From Neelides folsomi (taxonomy: Eukaryota; Arthropoda; Collembola; Neelipleona; Neelidae), in contig JAQGBZ010000069.1 of assembly GCA_034687125.1 (NCBI GenBank), forward strand, positions 1 through 64,000: a DNA stretch of 64,000 nucleotides, read 5' to 3'. Under the pieces are notes generated by a model. The model worked only from the letters and a program-made list of their open reading frames with translations. It was not told where the DNA came from and made no database searches. This document shows positions 23,195-34,636 of the stretch, piece by piece. The stretch's first letter is position 1, and each line of letters opens with the position of its first letter. The position numbers and the translations under genes were made by a program.

Positions 23195-25740
23195 ATGGAA
23201 GTTGCAGGTTTACCGGATGATATTCAACTCGATATTCTTGTTGATGTACGATTTAAATTTGTATTCATAAATTTTCTATTTTAAATATATAGCGTATACT
23301 ATACTTATTTGTATTTTAATACATCAATATAAATAATTAGTTTTAAAATAATCCATAATTAATTTAATTATAATCTAATGGAATTATTTCATCTTTTGTG
23401 AATCAGAAATTGGAATTAGCTGACGTTGAAAAAGAAGGGAAAGAATTGGGAGACGCAGAAAATAAACAGGAAGAATATTGCCTTAATCCACTTGAGATTT
23501 ATTTGGTTGGTAATTTTTGAATAGGAATGTGCATTTACCCTTCATGTATATTTTTTCATTGATTTTTCATTATTTTCGTTCCATGTTTTTTATGAATAGG
23601 TCATAAGGAAAATAGTTTCATTCGCTAACAAAGATTCTCTTCCCAATCTCCGACTCTTGAGCCACACTTGGAATACTCTTGTTTTAGAAAGGCTCTCGAA
23701 GATCATCAATGAGTCTCTCCTCACATTCCGTAGAGTGGAAGATTTAACCAAATGGGTCACAACGTTCAAAAGTTCAATGGCTCCTTTTCACCGCTCATTT
23801 GTTTTGAGAGTTCCCAAGATCCATCCGTCTCGTTTGACAGAGTTTTTTCAACTTGCTGGTCCTGACATCACCACTCTCGATTTTACACTCAAATTGAAGA
23901 AAGCTGAAAAGAATGCCTGGTGGAATCCTTTCGGCGGCCGCACATTAAAAATGGCTGGACAAGAAAAATTGGAAATTTTGAAAAAAATCTTTCATTTTTG
24001 CCCAAACTTGGAAACCCTTTGCTTACTTGGGGAAGAAGGACCTCTCGGACGGGTGAATTTAGGCGGCACTTACGAGTTTGAGAAAATGGATTCCCTCAAT
24101 TGTCTCATTTTCAAAGACATTTACGATTTGTCGTTGATGTTTGCCATGTTCGACTCTTGTCCAAACGTTACAGCATTATCACTCAAATCCTCCATTGGGC
24201 CCATTTTCATTGATCATTTGTCCAACATTGTGGCTGTGGCAAAGCGATTCATCGAAATCCAACGTCTTGAAATTCTCAAAACATTGGAGCTTCACATCTT
24301 CGATTTGAACTTGTCAGTTAATTTTACGAACGCTTTTAACGAAGCGGATCAGCGATTGAGATTGGAAACCTTTGAAGTCACGATTCTTTTTATTGACTCA
24401 ATGGCCGAGAATTTTGACTACTTTTGGGATTTTATAAGATCGACGAAATTAACTGAAACGCTTGTGACACTGAGGATCGTTAATGCTATTCCTTGCCATG
24501 TGAGTTTAAACCAAGGAGCCGAAGTGACCGAAATCGTCGATGTCTCGCATGGGAAACAACCAGAATGGAGAATCATTTGGGATTTCAATCTCGTCATGAA
24601 GAAATTAAAACATTTTGAACTTGGATTCCTTTACGATCGCAAAGTTCCATCGAAATTCCTCAATGCTCCCCATTCAATTGAGAATATTTGCTTAAATGCT
24701 CCGAAATTAGAAGAACTTTCTCTGTATGATTACTTTGGATTCATTTTTGATTCTTTTTGCGAACCCCCAAACCCTGTGGATTTTTCATCCATCCAATCCA
24801 ATTTGGTTTCTGTTCTCAATGTCACTTTGGTCAAAAATCCAATTCAAATCTTGGACATTTTGTACATGATTTTCCCAAATGTGAAGAGTTTCTATATGGG
24901 ACTCTACACCAAAAATCTGTTGCTTACTGAAGAGGAAGAGATCGAATTTTCAACAGCAAGGGAAATTCTCAATAAGTTGTTTACACTTTGGCAGAATTTG
25001 AAAGACATTGAAGTTGTGACAAGTGAACCAATTTACAATTTTGACGCTTTGTTAACGGGGTTGGACGAAAAGGAATTGGAAGATAAAAGGGATTACATTT
25101 TAAATAACTTCAGAAATCCTGATTTTGACACAACTTCATTTAAATTTCAAGGAGCTGGAATCACTCAAATGAAAAGTACATTTGACAAACCTATTATAAT
25201 TGTCATAAAATACGTTTAAAGTTAAATTTATTTACTTTAAACAAACACTTAAAACTACATTAATTTATAAATTAATTTATAAATATTTTTTATAAGAAAA
25301 ATAAGAATTTACCAATTATTATTATTTCTTTGTTAGAATTAGAGAAATTTGGAATTTCTTGGCAAAATAGCAAAGGAACGGTGAATTTCGACTCCAGAGA
25401 AGTTCCATCTACTTGTATTTCAAATGTGTCAGCCATCATGGCATTTAAGAAAATGCCAAACTTAAAAGAACTTGATATGACTAACTCTTGGCCTTTTCCT
25501 CAAACATTTTCAATGGTAATATTAATAATTAATATTATCTGCAAGAATACGAGATTTAACATTTAACTAAAGTGTTGTTGATTAAGTTGAATGTTGTATT
25601 AAAATTAATCGTAATGTAATTCAATATTCTTCTTCTTTTTCTCTGTTTAGATCACTGATGAATTGTGTAAAATCAAGTCTTTTGACAGACTCGAAGATCC
25701 AACCTGCCCCCATCATTTAGTCAGACATTTATTTAGTTAA
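23195..25740 (+). CDS. F-box/leucine-rich-repeat-like protein
   Basis: Predicted 664 aa from five exons: 23195-23245, 23407-23505, 23600-25175, 25337-25515, 25651-25740 (1995 nt, in frame). The N-terminus GLPDDIQLDILVD resembles the first helix of an F-box. After an acidic insert, LPNLRLLSHTWNTLV resembles its later helix, so the F-box would be split across three exons and is degenerate. The rest has irregular leucine-rich repeats (CPNLETLCLLGEEGPLG; APKLEELSLYDYFG; MPNLKELDMTNSW). Proteins of this kind are expected to recruit substrates to SCF ubiquitin ligases, but that is inferred from fold only. No signal peptide. The exon 3 donor at 25175 is my choice, because it restores frame to exon 4. 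Confidence 0.72.
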
Positions 25741-25990
25741 ATCATATATCATATTTATTCATTTTTCTTTTACAATTATTTCATTCAAAATCAAACAAGT
25801 AAAAGTTTATCAAATTCATAAAACCACCATTTTTACCATTTACCATTCAATAAAATCTCCAATGTTTTACCCCTTTTATTACTTGGCCATAACAATCATA
25901 TTAATTTAATCAATAACAAATAGTAAAAAAATTTTTTTTTTGAATTCACTGTGTACTTTATGAATCGTTAGTTTCATCGAGTAATGCAAG

Positions 25991-27058
25991 ATGTGCCAGG
26001 ATCCATGTTGTGGATTTATTGGTCATCGAAAAGCGGCAAAATATACAGCCATTTTTCTCTCAACTTTCGTGCGTTATGCCAAATATTGCTCTTATATAAT
26101 AAAAGTGTGATGTAAATAAATGCATATTCTCATATATCTCATATTAATTGTAAATAGATATCTTCGATATATGGAATTACAGCGATTTTGATGACATCAA
26201 GGATTGAAAATTGGAAAAATGTTAACATTCTCATATGGATCATAATTGTTTGTTAGTTTTTTTCTGATCGTATTTTATTTTATTTTATTACTAAAAAAAC
26301 ATTGATTAGGTATAGGTATATTAAGTATATTAAGGTTGTTTAATTGACAATATTTATTTAGGCACTGTGTTTATCGTTATATTCAATTTGATCGCATCTA
26401 TTTTACTCTACATTGCTGCTTATGAGGTATATTATTTAAATTATTTATTCATGTATTTACAATACTAACATTGATAAAATGCAATTTTAATTCATGAATG
26501 TTTAATTAACAAACATTTGTTGTTAAATTTTCAGCACGTTAGTAGCAATAATTGGATGATTTACACGTTCTTAGTTAGTCAAACAGTGCAGTTGGTCTAC
26601 AACTTAATCATGGTTCCACGTATGTAATATAAATAAACGATTAAACTTAACTTTAAAACATAGATTAAACATTAACTGTTTATTAAATAATACGAGTACT
26701 TTATAATGTATTTATGTATAAAAACAAGATTTTTTTCTGTTTTCTCATAGTTGGCTTCAGTACTAATGAGTATTTCATTGTTGGACTTTCTGGATTAATC
26801 CTTAGTGCTTTGACCATTTGGTTTATTTTGATCGCCGTGGGTTTGCTCGACGCCATTAAGGGTATGAACGAGAAGAAAGCCAAAGACATTCGTTACACTC
26901 CGTTGAGTCAATCGGCCATTGAAGTGGCCCTTTCAACTTCTGCTGAACAATTTGAATTTTTTGTCAATCAGAACGAAGAATCAGAAACAATTATACAAGA
27001 CGTTTTGGATATAAAGCCCAATGAATCAAAAGAAAATCTTGAAGAGCCAATTCAATAA
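25991..27058 (+). CDS. four-transmembrane protein, family not identified
   Basis: Five exons: 25991-26068, 26158-26251, 26362-26426, 26535-26619, 26751-27058 (630 nt, 209 aa). The N-terminus MCQDPCCGFIGHRKAAK is cysteine-rich and cytosolic-looking. Four hydrophobic segments follow (around residues 19-35, 50-75, 83-105, 115-140). A soluble acidic tail comes last, starting near the KGMNEKKAKDIRYTPL stretch. The layout recalls LAPTM4- and MARVEL-like arthropod tetraspan proteins, but no signature is decisive. The first donor (26068) was chosen because it keeps TM1 continuous. An extended first exon reading to about 26108 is possible. Function unknown. Confidence 0.65.
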
Positions 27059-27243
27059 TTCAATAATATGGCTGTTAAACTATTTATTACTTTGAAATAT
27101 TCTCAGGCCTCATTCAGCATACAAAAGAGTAAAATTGCTGACCATATTATTGCTTTTTTCATCATTGAGAGTGAGGGAAAGGTGGGTCGGAGGGTTGGAG
27201 AATTCTCCACATAAGGGGCCAGGGTTTCTGCACGTGCAGAAAC

Positions 27244-27332
27244 CCTTTACAAAATGCCTACTTAAAAAATGAGGCAGAGTGACAGGTGGGTTTCTCCTTG
27301 CCACAGGACCGGAGAATTATATCCTCATCGCC
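27244..27332 (+). repeat. interspersed repeat, copy 1
   Basis: About 89 bp beginning CCTTTACAAAATGCCTACTT and ending CTCATCGCC, with GGTGGGTTTCTCCTTGCCAC in the middle. A second copy lies inverted at 31487-31567. The two agree closely except for an indel-rich stretch after CCTACTT. Confidence 0.85.
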
Positions 27333-27383
27333 TCGCGAGGCTTTTGTGAGCGCGCCTTTTTGAGAGAGAGAAATCGCCACAAA

Positions 27384-27769
27384 ATGGTCAACCACAGGAC
27401 GGGAAATGAGGCCATCGACAAAATGGTAAGTTTTTAAATTGTGTTGTTAACTACGCGAGGAATTTATCACAATCAGCATCCTTCAATTCAATTCTGGTAT
27501 AAATACATCAACATGGAATAATCAAACATCAATGGTAATTTATTGAACCTAAATAATCAAACTATTATTAATATAATTTAATGAGTCCAAATATTTAAAC
27601 TATAGTTAAATATTAATACAGAATAATTAATGGTGATTTTAATGTAAGTTAATGTTTTTAATTCATTTAGGTTTGGATGAGTTTCAAACTTGATGATAAT
27701 GGGAGTGTGAAAAGCCTGCCATTTGATGTTCGAATTGGAAGTACTCGTGGCTGGTTGTACCTCAGATAA
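27384..27769 (+). CDS. possible two-exon micro-gene (46 aa)
   Basis: An ATG in good context at 27384 opens a 42-nt exon (27384-27425) ending in ATG|GTAAGT, a consensus donor. The acceptor TTCATTTAG at 27670 opens 27671-27769, in phase, to a TAA. The product would start MVNHRTGNEAIDKM and end GSTRGWLYLR. It sits just after a CpG-containing, GC-rich patch that could be a promoter. I recognise no family, the protein is very short, and an antisense ORF overlaps exon 2, so it may be a chance structure. Confidence 0.2.
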
Positions 27770-27971
27770 ATCTGGTTGTATCTCAGCCATTTTCCTTTTA
27801 CCCGAAGCTTCTTTCCTATCTTTTTCGACAAGCTTTATCGGCCAAAGTTTTTACTCGAAAAAGTTCTTCCCTTGGTAAATTGTCGAAAACTCTTCTTAAA
27901 AATTCAAATCTTTCCGTTGGGGTTGAATGAGCGTCGGAGAGCCAGTCAGTGAAGGAATTCAAAGGGTCCAT
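27578..27971 (-). pseudogene. frameshifted small ORF, unknown protein
   Basis: An ORF starts at 27971 (MDPLNSFTDWLSD) and has a well-formed helical look (ERFEFLRRVFDNLPREELF). It stops at 27816 after 51 codons. A second frame continues directly (KDRKEASGKRKMAEIQPDL), as if one base had been gained or lost in the A-run near 27836. No family is recognised. It could be a decayed gene, a transposon remnant or two chance frames. Confidence 0.3.
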
Positions 27972-28780
27972 TATGATTAAATAATTATTTATGTTAATGG
28001 TATCGATTAAATAGTTTGATTTTAATTCAGCAAACGAATTGTAATTATAATTTGATTTATGGAAGTATGAATAATTACGGAATTGTGAATGATGCGGAAT
28101 TAATTTTGAAATTATTAGGTTTCTACTTTGTAAACTAGAGGTGGCGGGTCGTAAGTTTTAAAGATTTCACATTTCTATTTCTTTCCAATTCTTTCACTAA
28201 CCCTTAAGTGAAATATTTCTGAAATATTTCTATTAATTCCACTTTTCAAAATTTTTGAAATCTTTCTTTGCCAACCTTGATAAACAAAAAAATAATTTAA
28301 ATTTTAGATTAATATGCTAGGGTGGCAACTAACTAACAATAATTAAGTAACTAGGATTCTCAACATTGTAGAATTAGAATCGTTGAATTAGAAATTTTAA
28401 TTATTCATTGTTGATCGTTGTTGAAGTTGGGTTTAATGAAAATAAATAATTTATATAATGTTTGGCTCAAGATAAACAACATAATTTAAATTAAACAATT
28501 CGGCATGCAATCAAGGGACATATCGAGATGAATGAAAATTTTAAAATTTATTATTTTTTTGATACAATTGAAAAATTATTTTATAAATAAATAAAAAGTT
28601 TTAAATTAAAATATTATATAAAACGAATGATAAAAAGAACAACTGCAAAGAGTTAAAGTATAATCAAATTAGATTTATTGAAAATATGAACGTTTTTAAT
28701 TGATTTTTTAATATCGAAATAAAATAAGTGTAAGGTGTAATTTAATATTATTGTATATAAATATATATAAATTATTTTAA

Positions 28781-31039
28781 ATGAGATTCAAAGTTGTTTT
28801 TATATGTTTACAATTTTTATTATTTGTAGAATCGAATTCCAGATTAAATTATAAAAATGTAATAAACTATCACACAGAAAATGAATATAAAAAAAGTTCA
28901 GGTTACCTGAAAGCTCTAAGCATTTGTGAAATTCATTTAATTAAGCATGAAATTTGTTCAGAAAGTCATATTGAATTGTATTCCAATTATATTCATTTTT
29001 ATTCACATTTTGATAGCCCTATTTTACATTTCAAATATAATCTCATAAATTATGAATTTAGTACACACAATCACATCACTCATCCGCCTAATATTTTACC
29101 CAAAATAAGAAAATCAATGTTACAATACAAAAAGTATTTGCATTGTTCTGCAATAATTTCATTTGGTTGTGAAAATGTTCAAACATCTGAGGAATTCTTC
29201 AATGAACATGAAATAATTATTTCATTAAATGTTTCACCGTATGTATCACAATATAATTATTTTATAGTCGCATTCTCAATTAATCCTATTATTAAATTTA
29301 ACAAATTATATAATAAAAAATTAACTGATGAAGTTGAGAAATATTTCAATAATTTAAAATATCCCGCAGCGGCATTTTTAATTTATTCAATTTCAATGGA
29401 CGCCGAAATTCCAAACAAAATTACAACATCAATAAATTTGGCTAATTTATATTATATTCCTTTTAAATATACTGCAATTAATTCGTATATAAAAAACGGT
29501 AAATTTATGTTAGAAATAGGCCAGTTTCAGAATAATGAATTTAAATTAAATAATTTTATTTTTTTTATTTATGAACAATTTAATAATAATAATTTTGAAC
29601 TTTTATCTTTGCGTATCTTTGACATCAGCGACGCGAAAATTAAATCAAAATATTTTGAAAAGAGATGTCAAATGCTTAGTGAATTCCCTCACGATTACGA
29701 TGAACGATATTGTTTTTTATATTTAGGATCAAAATATTTAAATTTAACTTTGACAAAAAAAAATTATGAAAATAATATTGCAAAGTATTTGAGAGATGGA
29801 TTAGTAAAATCAATTATTGAAGAATTTAGTGTGCAACCGTTAAATAAATTTTACCTTAAAATTGCCTCAAATGAACAACATTACACATTTGCCGAATTTA
29901 TTCCAAAAAATTCAGTTATTCATTATTTCATCTTATTTTCCCCGTTTAAAATTATCATTTGGATTTTTTTTCTCGTTAGCTTAGTCGTCATCATTTTCGT
30001 TTATTTTATATTAGAAAAATTAAACTTTCAAAAAGAAAATAATAAAGTTGAAAAATCAATTTTGTTAACTGCGCTTGCGCAATTATTATTTGAACAAGGG
30101 CATTCCTTGTTTGACAAATTCCCCAAAATGAATTTTAAATTTGTAGCTTTTACATCTTTGTTAATAATTCTGGGTTTCATTTTAAGCAATGCGTATAAAA
30201 GCATTTTATTTATAAATTTAGCATCAGAGCCAAATCCCAAAACAGTGCGAACGTTTGAAGAATTAGCAGAAAAAAATAAACCCATTTGGAACTTCCAACC
30301 TTACGGTCCTAGTAAACTCATGAATAAACTCCAAATGGAAAAAAATAGTGGAGATTTTAATTTTACCATTTACTTTAAACATTTTAAATCTACATTCGCG
30401 GTTTTATTCAAAGAATCAAACTCAAATTTAATTAAAAAATTAGAAGAAAACATAAACCTCATTTTATATAATTTTGAATGGTTTCTAATAAATTTATTCA
30501 GCAGAGGATTGGTAGATACAAAGAATGGAAAAAGTTTAATACCGCGCAAATTCATTGTTCTTCACGTAGAAGAAGAATTAAGGATTATGGGAACAATCAT
30601 GAAATTTTTAACAAAAAATGAATATTACGTTTCCTATCAGAAACAGATCGATTCTAAATATTCATTCTCGACTTTTCAAATCTTATTATCGAGAAGCGCA
30701 TTGCCCTTAAAACTCGAAAAATTACTATTTCGAGTAGTTGAATCAGGAATTTACAAAATGTGGAAAATTGGACATAATCTATTCACTTCGGTATATTCAA
30801 TTGACGCTTACGAAAGAAAACATGAGGTACGAAACAGCGACTTTTTTGATTTGAGAAGGTGGAATCGGGAAAGTTATAATAAAATCAACACATTTATTCC
30901 CCTCATTCAAGAAGAATCGGGTTATGTTTTTAAACCATTGAAAATCCGAATGTTTTTTCCAGTTCTTTTATTGGCTCTTATGACAATAATTTTGTCATTT
31001 GTCATTTTAATAACCGAATTGGTAAAGAGAAAAATTTAA
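28781..31039 (+). CDS. divergent ionotropic receptor (IR), intronless
   Basis: A 752-aa ligand-gated-channel-like chemoreceptor of the arthropod IR family, related to ionotropic glutamate receptors. It has a signal peptide (VVFICLQFLLFVES) and a long N-terminal region with four Cys near residues 46-60 and 123-131. TM1 is near 388-414 (KIIIWIFFLVSLVVIIFVYF), then a pore stretch with LLFEQGHS, TM2 near 453-475 and the IR-typical segment after it (LASEPNPKTVRTFEELAEKN). The S2 lobe follows, then TM3 near 724-745 with a very short tail. The LxEQG pore motif and the TFEEL motif match divergent IRs. No intron interrupts it. The Arg of the glutamate site is not recognisable, so ligand unknown. Codons are extremely AT-rich compared with neighbours. 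Confidence 0.85.
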   Translation: MRFKVVFICLQFLLFVESNSRLNYKNVINYHTENEYKKSSGYLKALSICEIHLIKHEICSESHIELYSNYIHFYSHFDSPILHFKYNLINYEFSTHNHITHPPNILPKIRKSMLQYKKYLHCSAIISFGCENVQTSEEFFNEHEIIISLNVSPYVSQYNYFIVAFSINPIIKFNKLYNKKLTDEVEKYFNNLKYPAAAFLIYSISMDAEIPNKITTSINLANLYYIPFKYTAINSYIKNGKFMLEIGQFQNNEFKLNNFIFFIYEQFNNNNFELLSLRIFDISDAKIKSKYFEKRCQMLSEFPHDYDERYCFLYLGSKYLNLTLTKKNYENNIAKYLRDGLVKSIIEEFSVQPLNKFYLKIASNEQHYTFAEFIPKNSVIHYFILFSPFKIIIWIFFLVSLVVIIFVYFILEKLNFQKENNKVEKSILLTALAQLLFEQGHSLFDKFPKMNFKFVAFTSLLIILGFILSNAYKSILFINLASEPNPKTVRTFEELAEKNKPIWNFQPYGPSKLMNKLQMEKNSGDFNFTIYFKHFKSTFAVLFKESNSNLIKKLEENINLILYNFEWFLINLFSRGLVDTKNGKSLIPRKFIVLHVEEELRIMGTIMKFLTKNEYYVSYQKQIDSKYSFSTFQILLSRSALPLKLEKLLFRVVESGIYKMWKIGHNLFTSVYSIDAYERKHEVRNSDFFDLRRWNRESYNKINTFIPLIQEESGYVFKPLKIRMFFPVLLLALMTIILSFVILITELVKRKI

Positions 31040-31486
31040 ATATATTTATTAAAACAAAGAAAGAATATTTTATTAAAATTTTGAAACTCTTTTTAATTAT
31101 CAAAAAATATATTTCATAATCAAGAATTGTGCATTTGAATTGAATTTTGAAATTTTATTCTATTTTCATGTAAATGCATTGATGTGATGCTTTTTTACAT
31201 TATTTTATTACTACGGCATATAACATTTTCAAAGGGAGAAAATAAAATTTTCAAGTGTTTTAATGACTTTTGAAAATTTGTTTTATCTCATGAACTATTG
31301 CAAGTGAAAGTACAAAATGTAAATTTTATTTTATATAAATAATTGTTTAAATAATTATAATATATCTCATCATTTTTAATAGGAATCTATAAATAATACA
31401 TAATTTACACCTTCGAAATAACGTTTGAAAATTCTTGAGTTTCCAAAAATTTGACATTTGATTTGAACATATATCGTTTATTTATT

Positions 31487-31567
31487 GGCGATGAGAAAAT
31501 AATTCTCCGGTCCTGTGGCAAGGAGAAACCCACCTGGCACTCTCCCTCAAGTAGGCATTTTGTAAAG
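31487..31567 (-). repeat. interspersed repeat, copy 2 (inverted)
   Basis: Reverse complement of the repeat at 27244-27332. Beyond CTCATCGCC on one side and CTTTACAAAATG on the other the flanks differ, so this is a bounded unit of about 80-90 bp. The IR gene at 28781-31039 lies between the two inverted copies. Confidence 0.82.
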
Positions 31568-31804
31568 GAAGAATCTGGTTTGTTCTCTGCACTTTCACAC
31601 TTTTATTTTCACACTTACAAAGAGTCCTTAGCTCATTTTCTCCAAGTAAAATTTTTCAAATAAACTTCCAATTGAGATTTTTCAATTTTGTCGGACTCCT
31701 CATCAAAGCAATAGTGGAGTCATTTCGTAAGACATTCTTAACGATTTAACGATATGATAACGTATATAATATAGGCAGTAATAATGATTTAATTTAAGTT
31801 TTCC

Positions 31805-32604
31805 TCATTCGATACTTTCTAATTGACCTGGGCGAAGAGAAGCGATTGGAAATCGGCGAACATGCGTTTTACGGTCTCATGATTTGGCTTTTCCTCATTC
31901 CTCTGGCCGTAATGGATGAAATCAACCGAAAGAAGCGATTTGTCAAAGGCGGCGGAATCTTCAGGCCAGTTCCATTCACTAAAGAAGAAGTAGGCTAACT
32001 TCCAAATCGGTTCCTTGTCTAGTCGGTCATGTCGGTCAAATCAGTGAATTGTCCTCCTCCGCAGCGAATAATACCACAAGACCCCCCTCCATTGACTCAA
32101 CAACAGATTAAAAGGCAACAGCAAGGACAACAACACAAACGAGTGCAATTGCAAACTCCAAGCAGTTGTTCCGATCACCGGAACAACTCAACCCCGTCGT
32201 ACTTCAAATTCTCCTTCAAGTCCCAAACTTTTCCCATGAAATCTCAAACTCCATCCATGAAATCCCAAACGCCATCAATGAGATCACGAAGTTCTTCTTT
32301 GAAGTCACAGATATATTCGATGAGATCAACAAGAGTATCATTGCCTACGACAGATCCCATTTTGTTGGGACCACCTCAACTCGTAGGAAATCAGAAGCTC
32401 CTTTATTGAACTCAAAGAATGATCCTCCATCATTGAACCCACCCGTGGTAAAACCTCCAAGAATCGACATCAAACCGGAACCACAAACTCCTTCAGTTTC
32501 ATTAAATCCAACGCCGACTCGGCAGCCGTCTCCAAAGCTAGACTCAATTGTGCTTAGTAAAGTTCAACCAAAACACAGCGAACATCACCCACATCCGAAA
32601 TAAC
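31805..32604 (+). other. coding-like block, gene structure unresolved
   Basis: The block is less AT-rich than its surroundings. From 31812 one frame reads FLIRYFLIDLGEEKRLEIGE and later FVKGGGIFRPVPFTKEE before a stop at about 31997. From 32029 an ATG frame is Pro/Gln-rich (PQRIIPQDPPPLTQQQIKRQ) and has a 21-nt tandem repeat coding MKSQTPS about three times. It stops at 32409. An overlapping frame continues to 32603 with a Pro-rich end (KPPRIDIKPEPQTP). It could be a decayed gene, a retrocopy or a gene with introns I cannot place. No family recognised. Confidence 0.35.
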
Positions 32605-33245
32605 AACAATCAAACAACATTTTCAAATCGTGTCAGTGGTAGTGTCAATATACGTATTACATAATATGCAACAAAAGTGAAATTAGTTTATAAATAAAAA
32701 GTTAAGGAGAATAATAAATGTTAATGTTCTAATGTTCATTTGCAAAACATACATGATATTACTTTAGCTTTAGCTAATCATATGTATTAGAAAAAGCATT
32801 ATTTCATACGGCTAGTAGTTGTTTTAATACATTGGGCATTGGGTATTATAGTAATTATAATTTATTCATCAATTTCCCTAAATATGGAATGATAATAACT
32901 AGGATACAAACTACAATGTATCCGTATATGTATTGGTAAATATAGAATAAATACACATGTACACAACCATTATATTTATTGTTATATGATTCTGTGAAAG
33001 GTTTAACGCTTTAAAAGAACTCATAATGATAAAAGTGAAGCAACAGCACTTGAGTTTATTATTTAAAAGATAAACTTTTATTTCCCACTTTGCCCTCTTG
33101 AACATTTTGGAAAATGGGAATTGATTTCATTTCAAACCTCACAGTATGAAATTACTTTTATAACAGACTTCTTTTGAAGAGAATTGACAATTTAATTCAT
33201 AGCATAGCAATAATTAATTCATCACAAGAATCACAATAGTTTGCA

Positions 33246-34636
33246 ATGGGTCAAAAATCTCCAAAAAGGTCAGGAAAAATGAGCACTAGTGGTGGAGTAA
33301 GTTTAAAAACGTATTAATTTACATACAGTTCATTGAATTAAACAATCAAATATTAATGTTCTGTCAATTTCTTTAATTAATCTGACTTAATTACATATTT
33401 TATTAATGAATACAGAATTGCGATAAGGGGATTTGCACGTCCCTTTTACCGTTTATGGGAACCATTGTTATCTACATGGCGTGCTACGTTCCAATGGAAA
33501 ACCAAACTTTTAATGGAATGATTCTTAAATGTTCCCCTATAGCCGCACTAGCATACTTTGTCTATAGTCGTGGACTTTCAATGTCGGATCCAAAGTTTGA
33601 CAACTTTTAATTCAAATACTTTTTTTACAATTAATTACCTAATAATGTTCATTACTTGTTTAATTTAACAATACTTGTTTAATGGTGTGAGTTTTTAATT
33701 TATATTGTATTAATAGTATAATAAAGAAAAGGAATTGATTTTAATAAATTTTAAATGCGTTTCAGACATAGTTATGAGAGAAAAATTTTCTTTGGATTAA
33801 TTTTCGCTGGAATCGGAGACGCATTCCTCGATTTTCCTGGTTATTTTGGACACGGAACAGTTAGTTTTGCAATTGCTCAGGTTCGTTTCATTTTCAATTT
33901 AAAACCATTATTATTATTGGTCTTTTATCTGACTTTGAATTATCTTAATTAAAATAATAAATTGAGAATCATCTCAGATCTTAAATATTTGTGCGTTTGG
34001 AATGAAACCATTGAACCTATCACTTGGATTAAAAACATTTGCAGTTATGGGACTTCGTAAGATAACCCTAACATAATTAACGTTATAATAATGTCATTAA
34101 TAATTTTCAGCATTATTATTCGTAACCCCCGGACTTCTGAAAGCGGAGTTCCCACTTAATCTTCTTATCTCTGGATATACTCCATTGTTAATCACAATGA
34201 TTTGGAGATCCATTGCAACATTTGCTCATGCCAAAGTAAAATACATAATTTTTCAATTCAATTAATCCTCCCAATTAATTTCTTTATGAGCTAATGACCA
34301 TTAATGTTTTATTTTATAAATAATTTACTTATAAAATATTGTTAGCGCGATTGGACCTGGAAAGATTTATTTCCTTGTGTTGGAGGAATTTCCTTCGGAA
34401 TTTCTGACGCTTTTGTGGCTCTCAATCTCTTTTACACTCCCATTCCTTACGCCCAAGTGAGTACACAATTGTACATTAATAATAAATGGAAAGAATTGAT
34501 TGAGAAAATGATATAAAAATAATTATAATGATCATGAATTTTTTTATTATTTCAGTTAATCATTATGTCTACTTACTACTTTGCTCAGTTTGGAATTGCA
34601 ATGAGCATTTTAAAGAAAAAGTCAAAAGGCGATTAA
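33246..34636 (+). CDS. TMEM86: TMEM86-type lysoplasmalogenase (YhhN family)
   Basis: Multi-pass membrane enzyme that cleaves the vinyl-ether bond of lysoplasmalogens. Seven exons: 33246-33296, 33416-33594, 33766-33880, 33978-34056, 34111-34235, 34346-34456, 34556-34636 (741 nt, 246 aa, typical). About eight hydrophobic segments. Family signatures include IFFGLIFAGIGDAFLDF with the two Asp-containing positions (GDAFLD), FGHGTVSFAIAQ, and SFGISDAFVALNLF with a second conserved Asp. The protein ends KKKSKGD. All introns are GT-AG. I cannot choose between the TMEM86A and TMEM86B names for an invertebrate copy. Confidence 0.88.

Larger units (their letters stand above)
27059..28780. other. intergenic, repeat copy and short coding-like pieces
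   Basis: The stretch contains one copy of an interspersed repeat (27244-27332), a GC-rich patch with the palindrome CCTCGCGAGG around 27330-27430, a possible two-exon micro-gene and a frameshifted minus-strand ORF, each listed separately. The DNA from about 28000 to 28780 is AT-rich with nothing I can name. Confidence 0.5.
31040..33245. other. intergenic, with repeat copy and coding-like block
   Basis: AT-rich apart from two parts listed separately: the inverted repeat copy at 31487-31567 and the coding-like block at 31805-32604. 32605-33245 shows nothing I can support. Confidence 0.45.
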
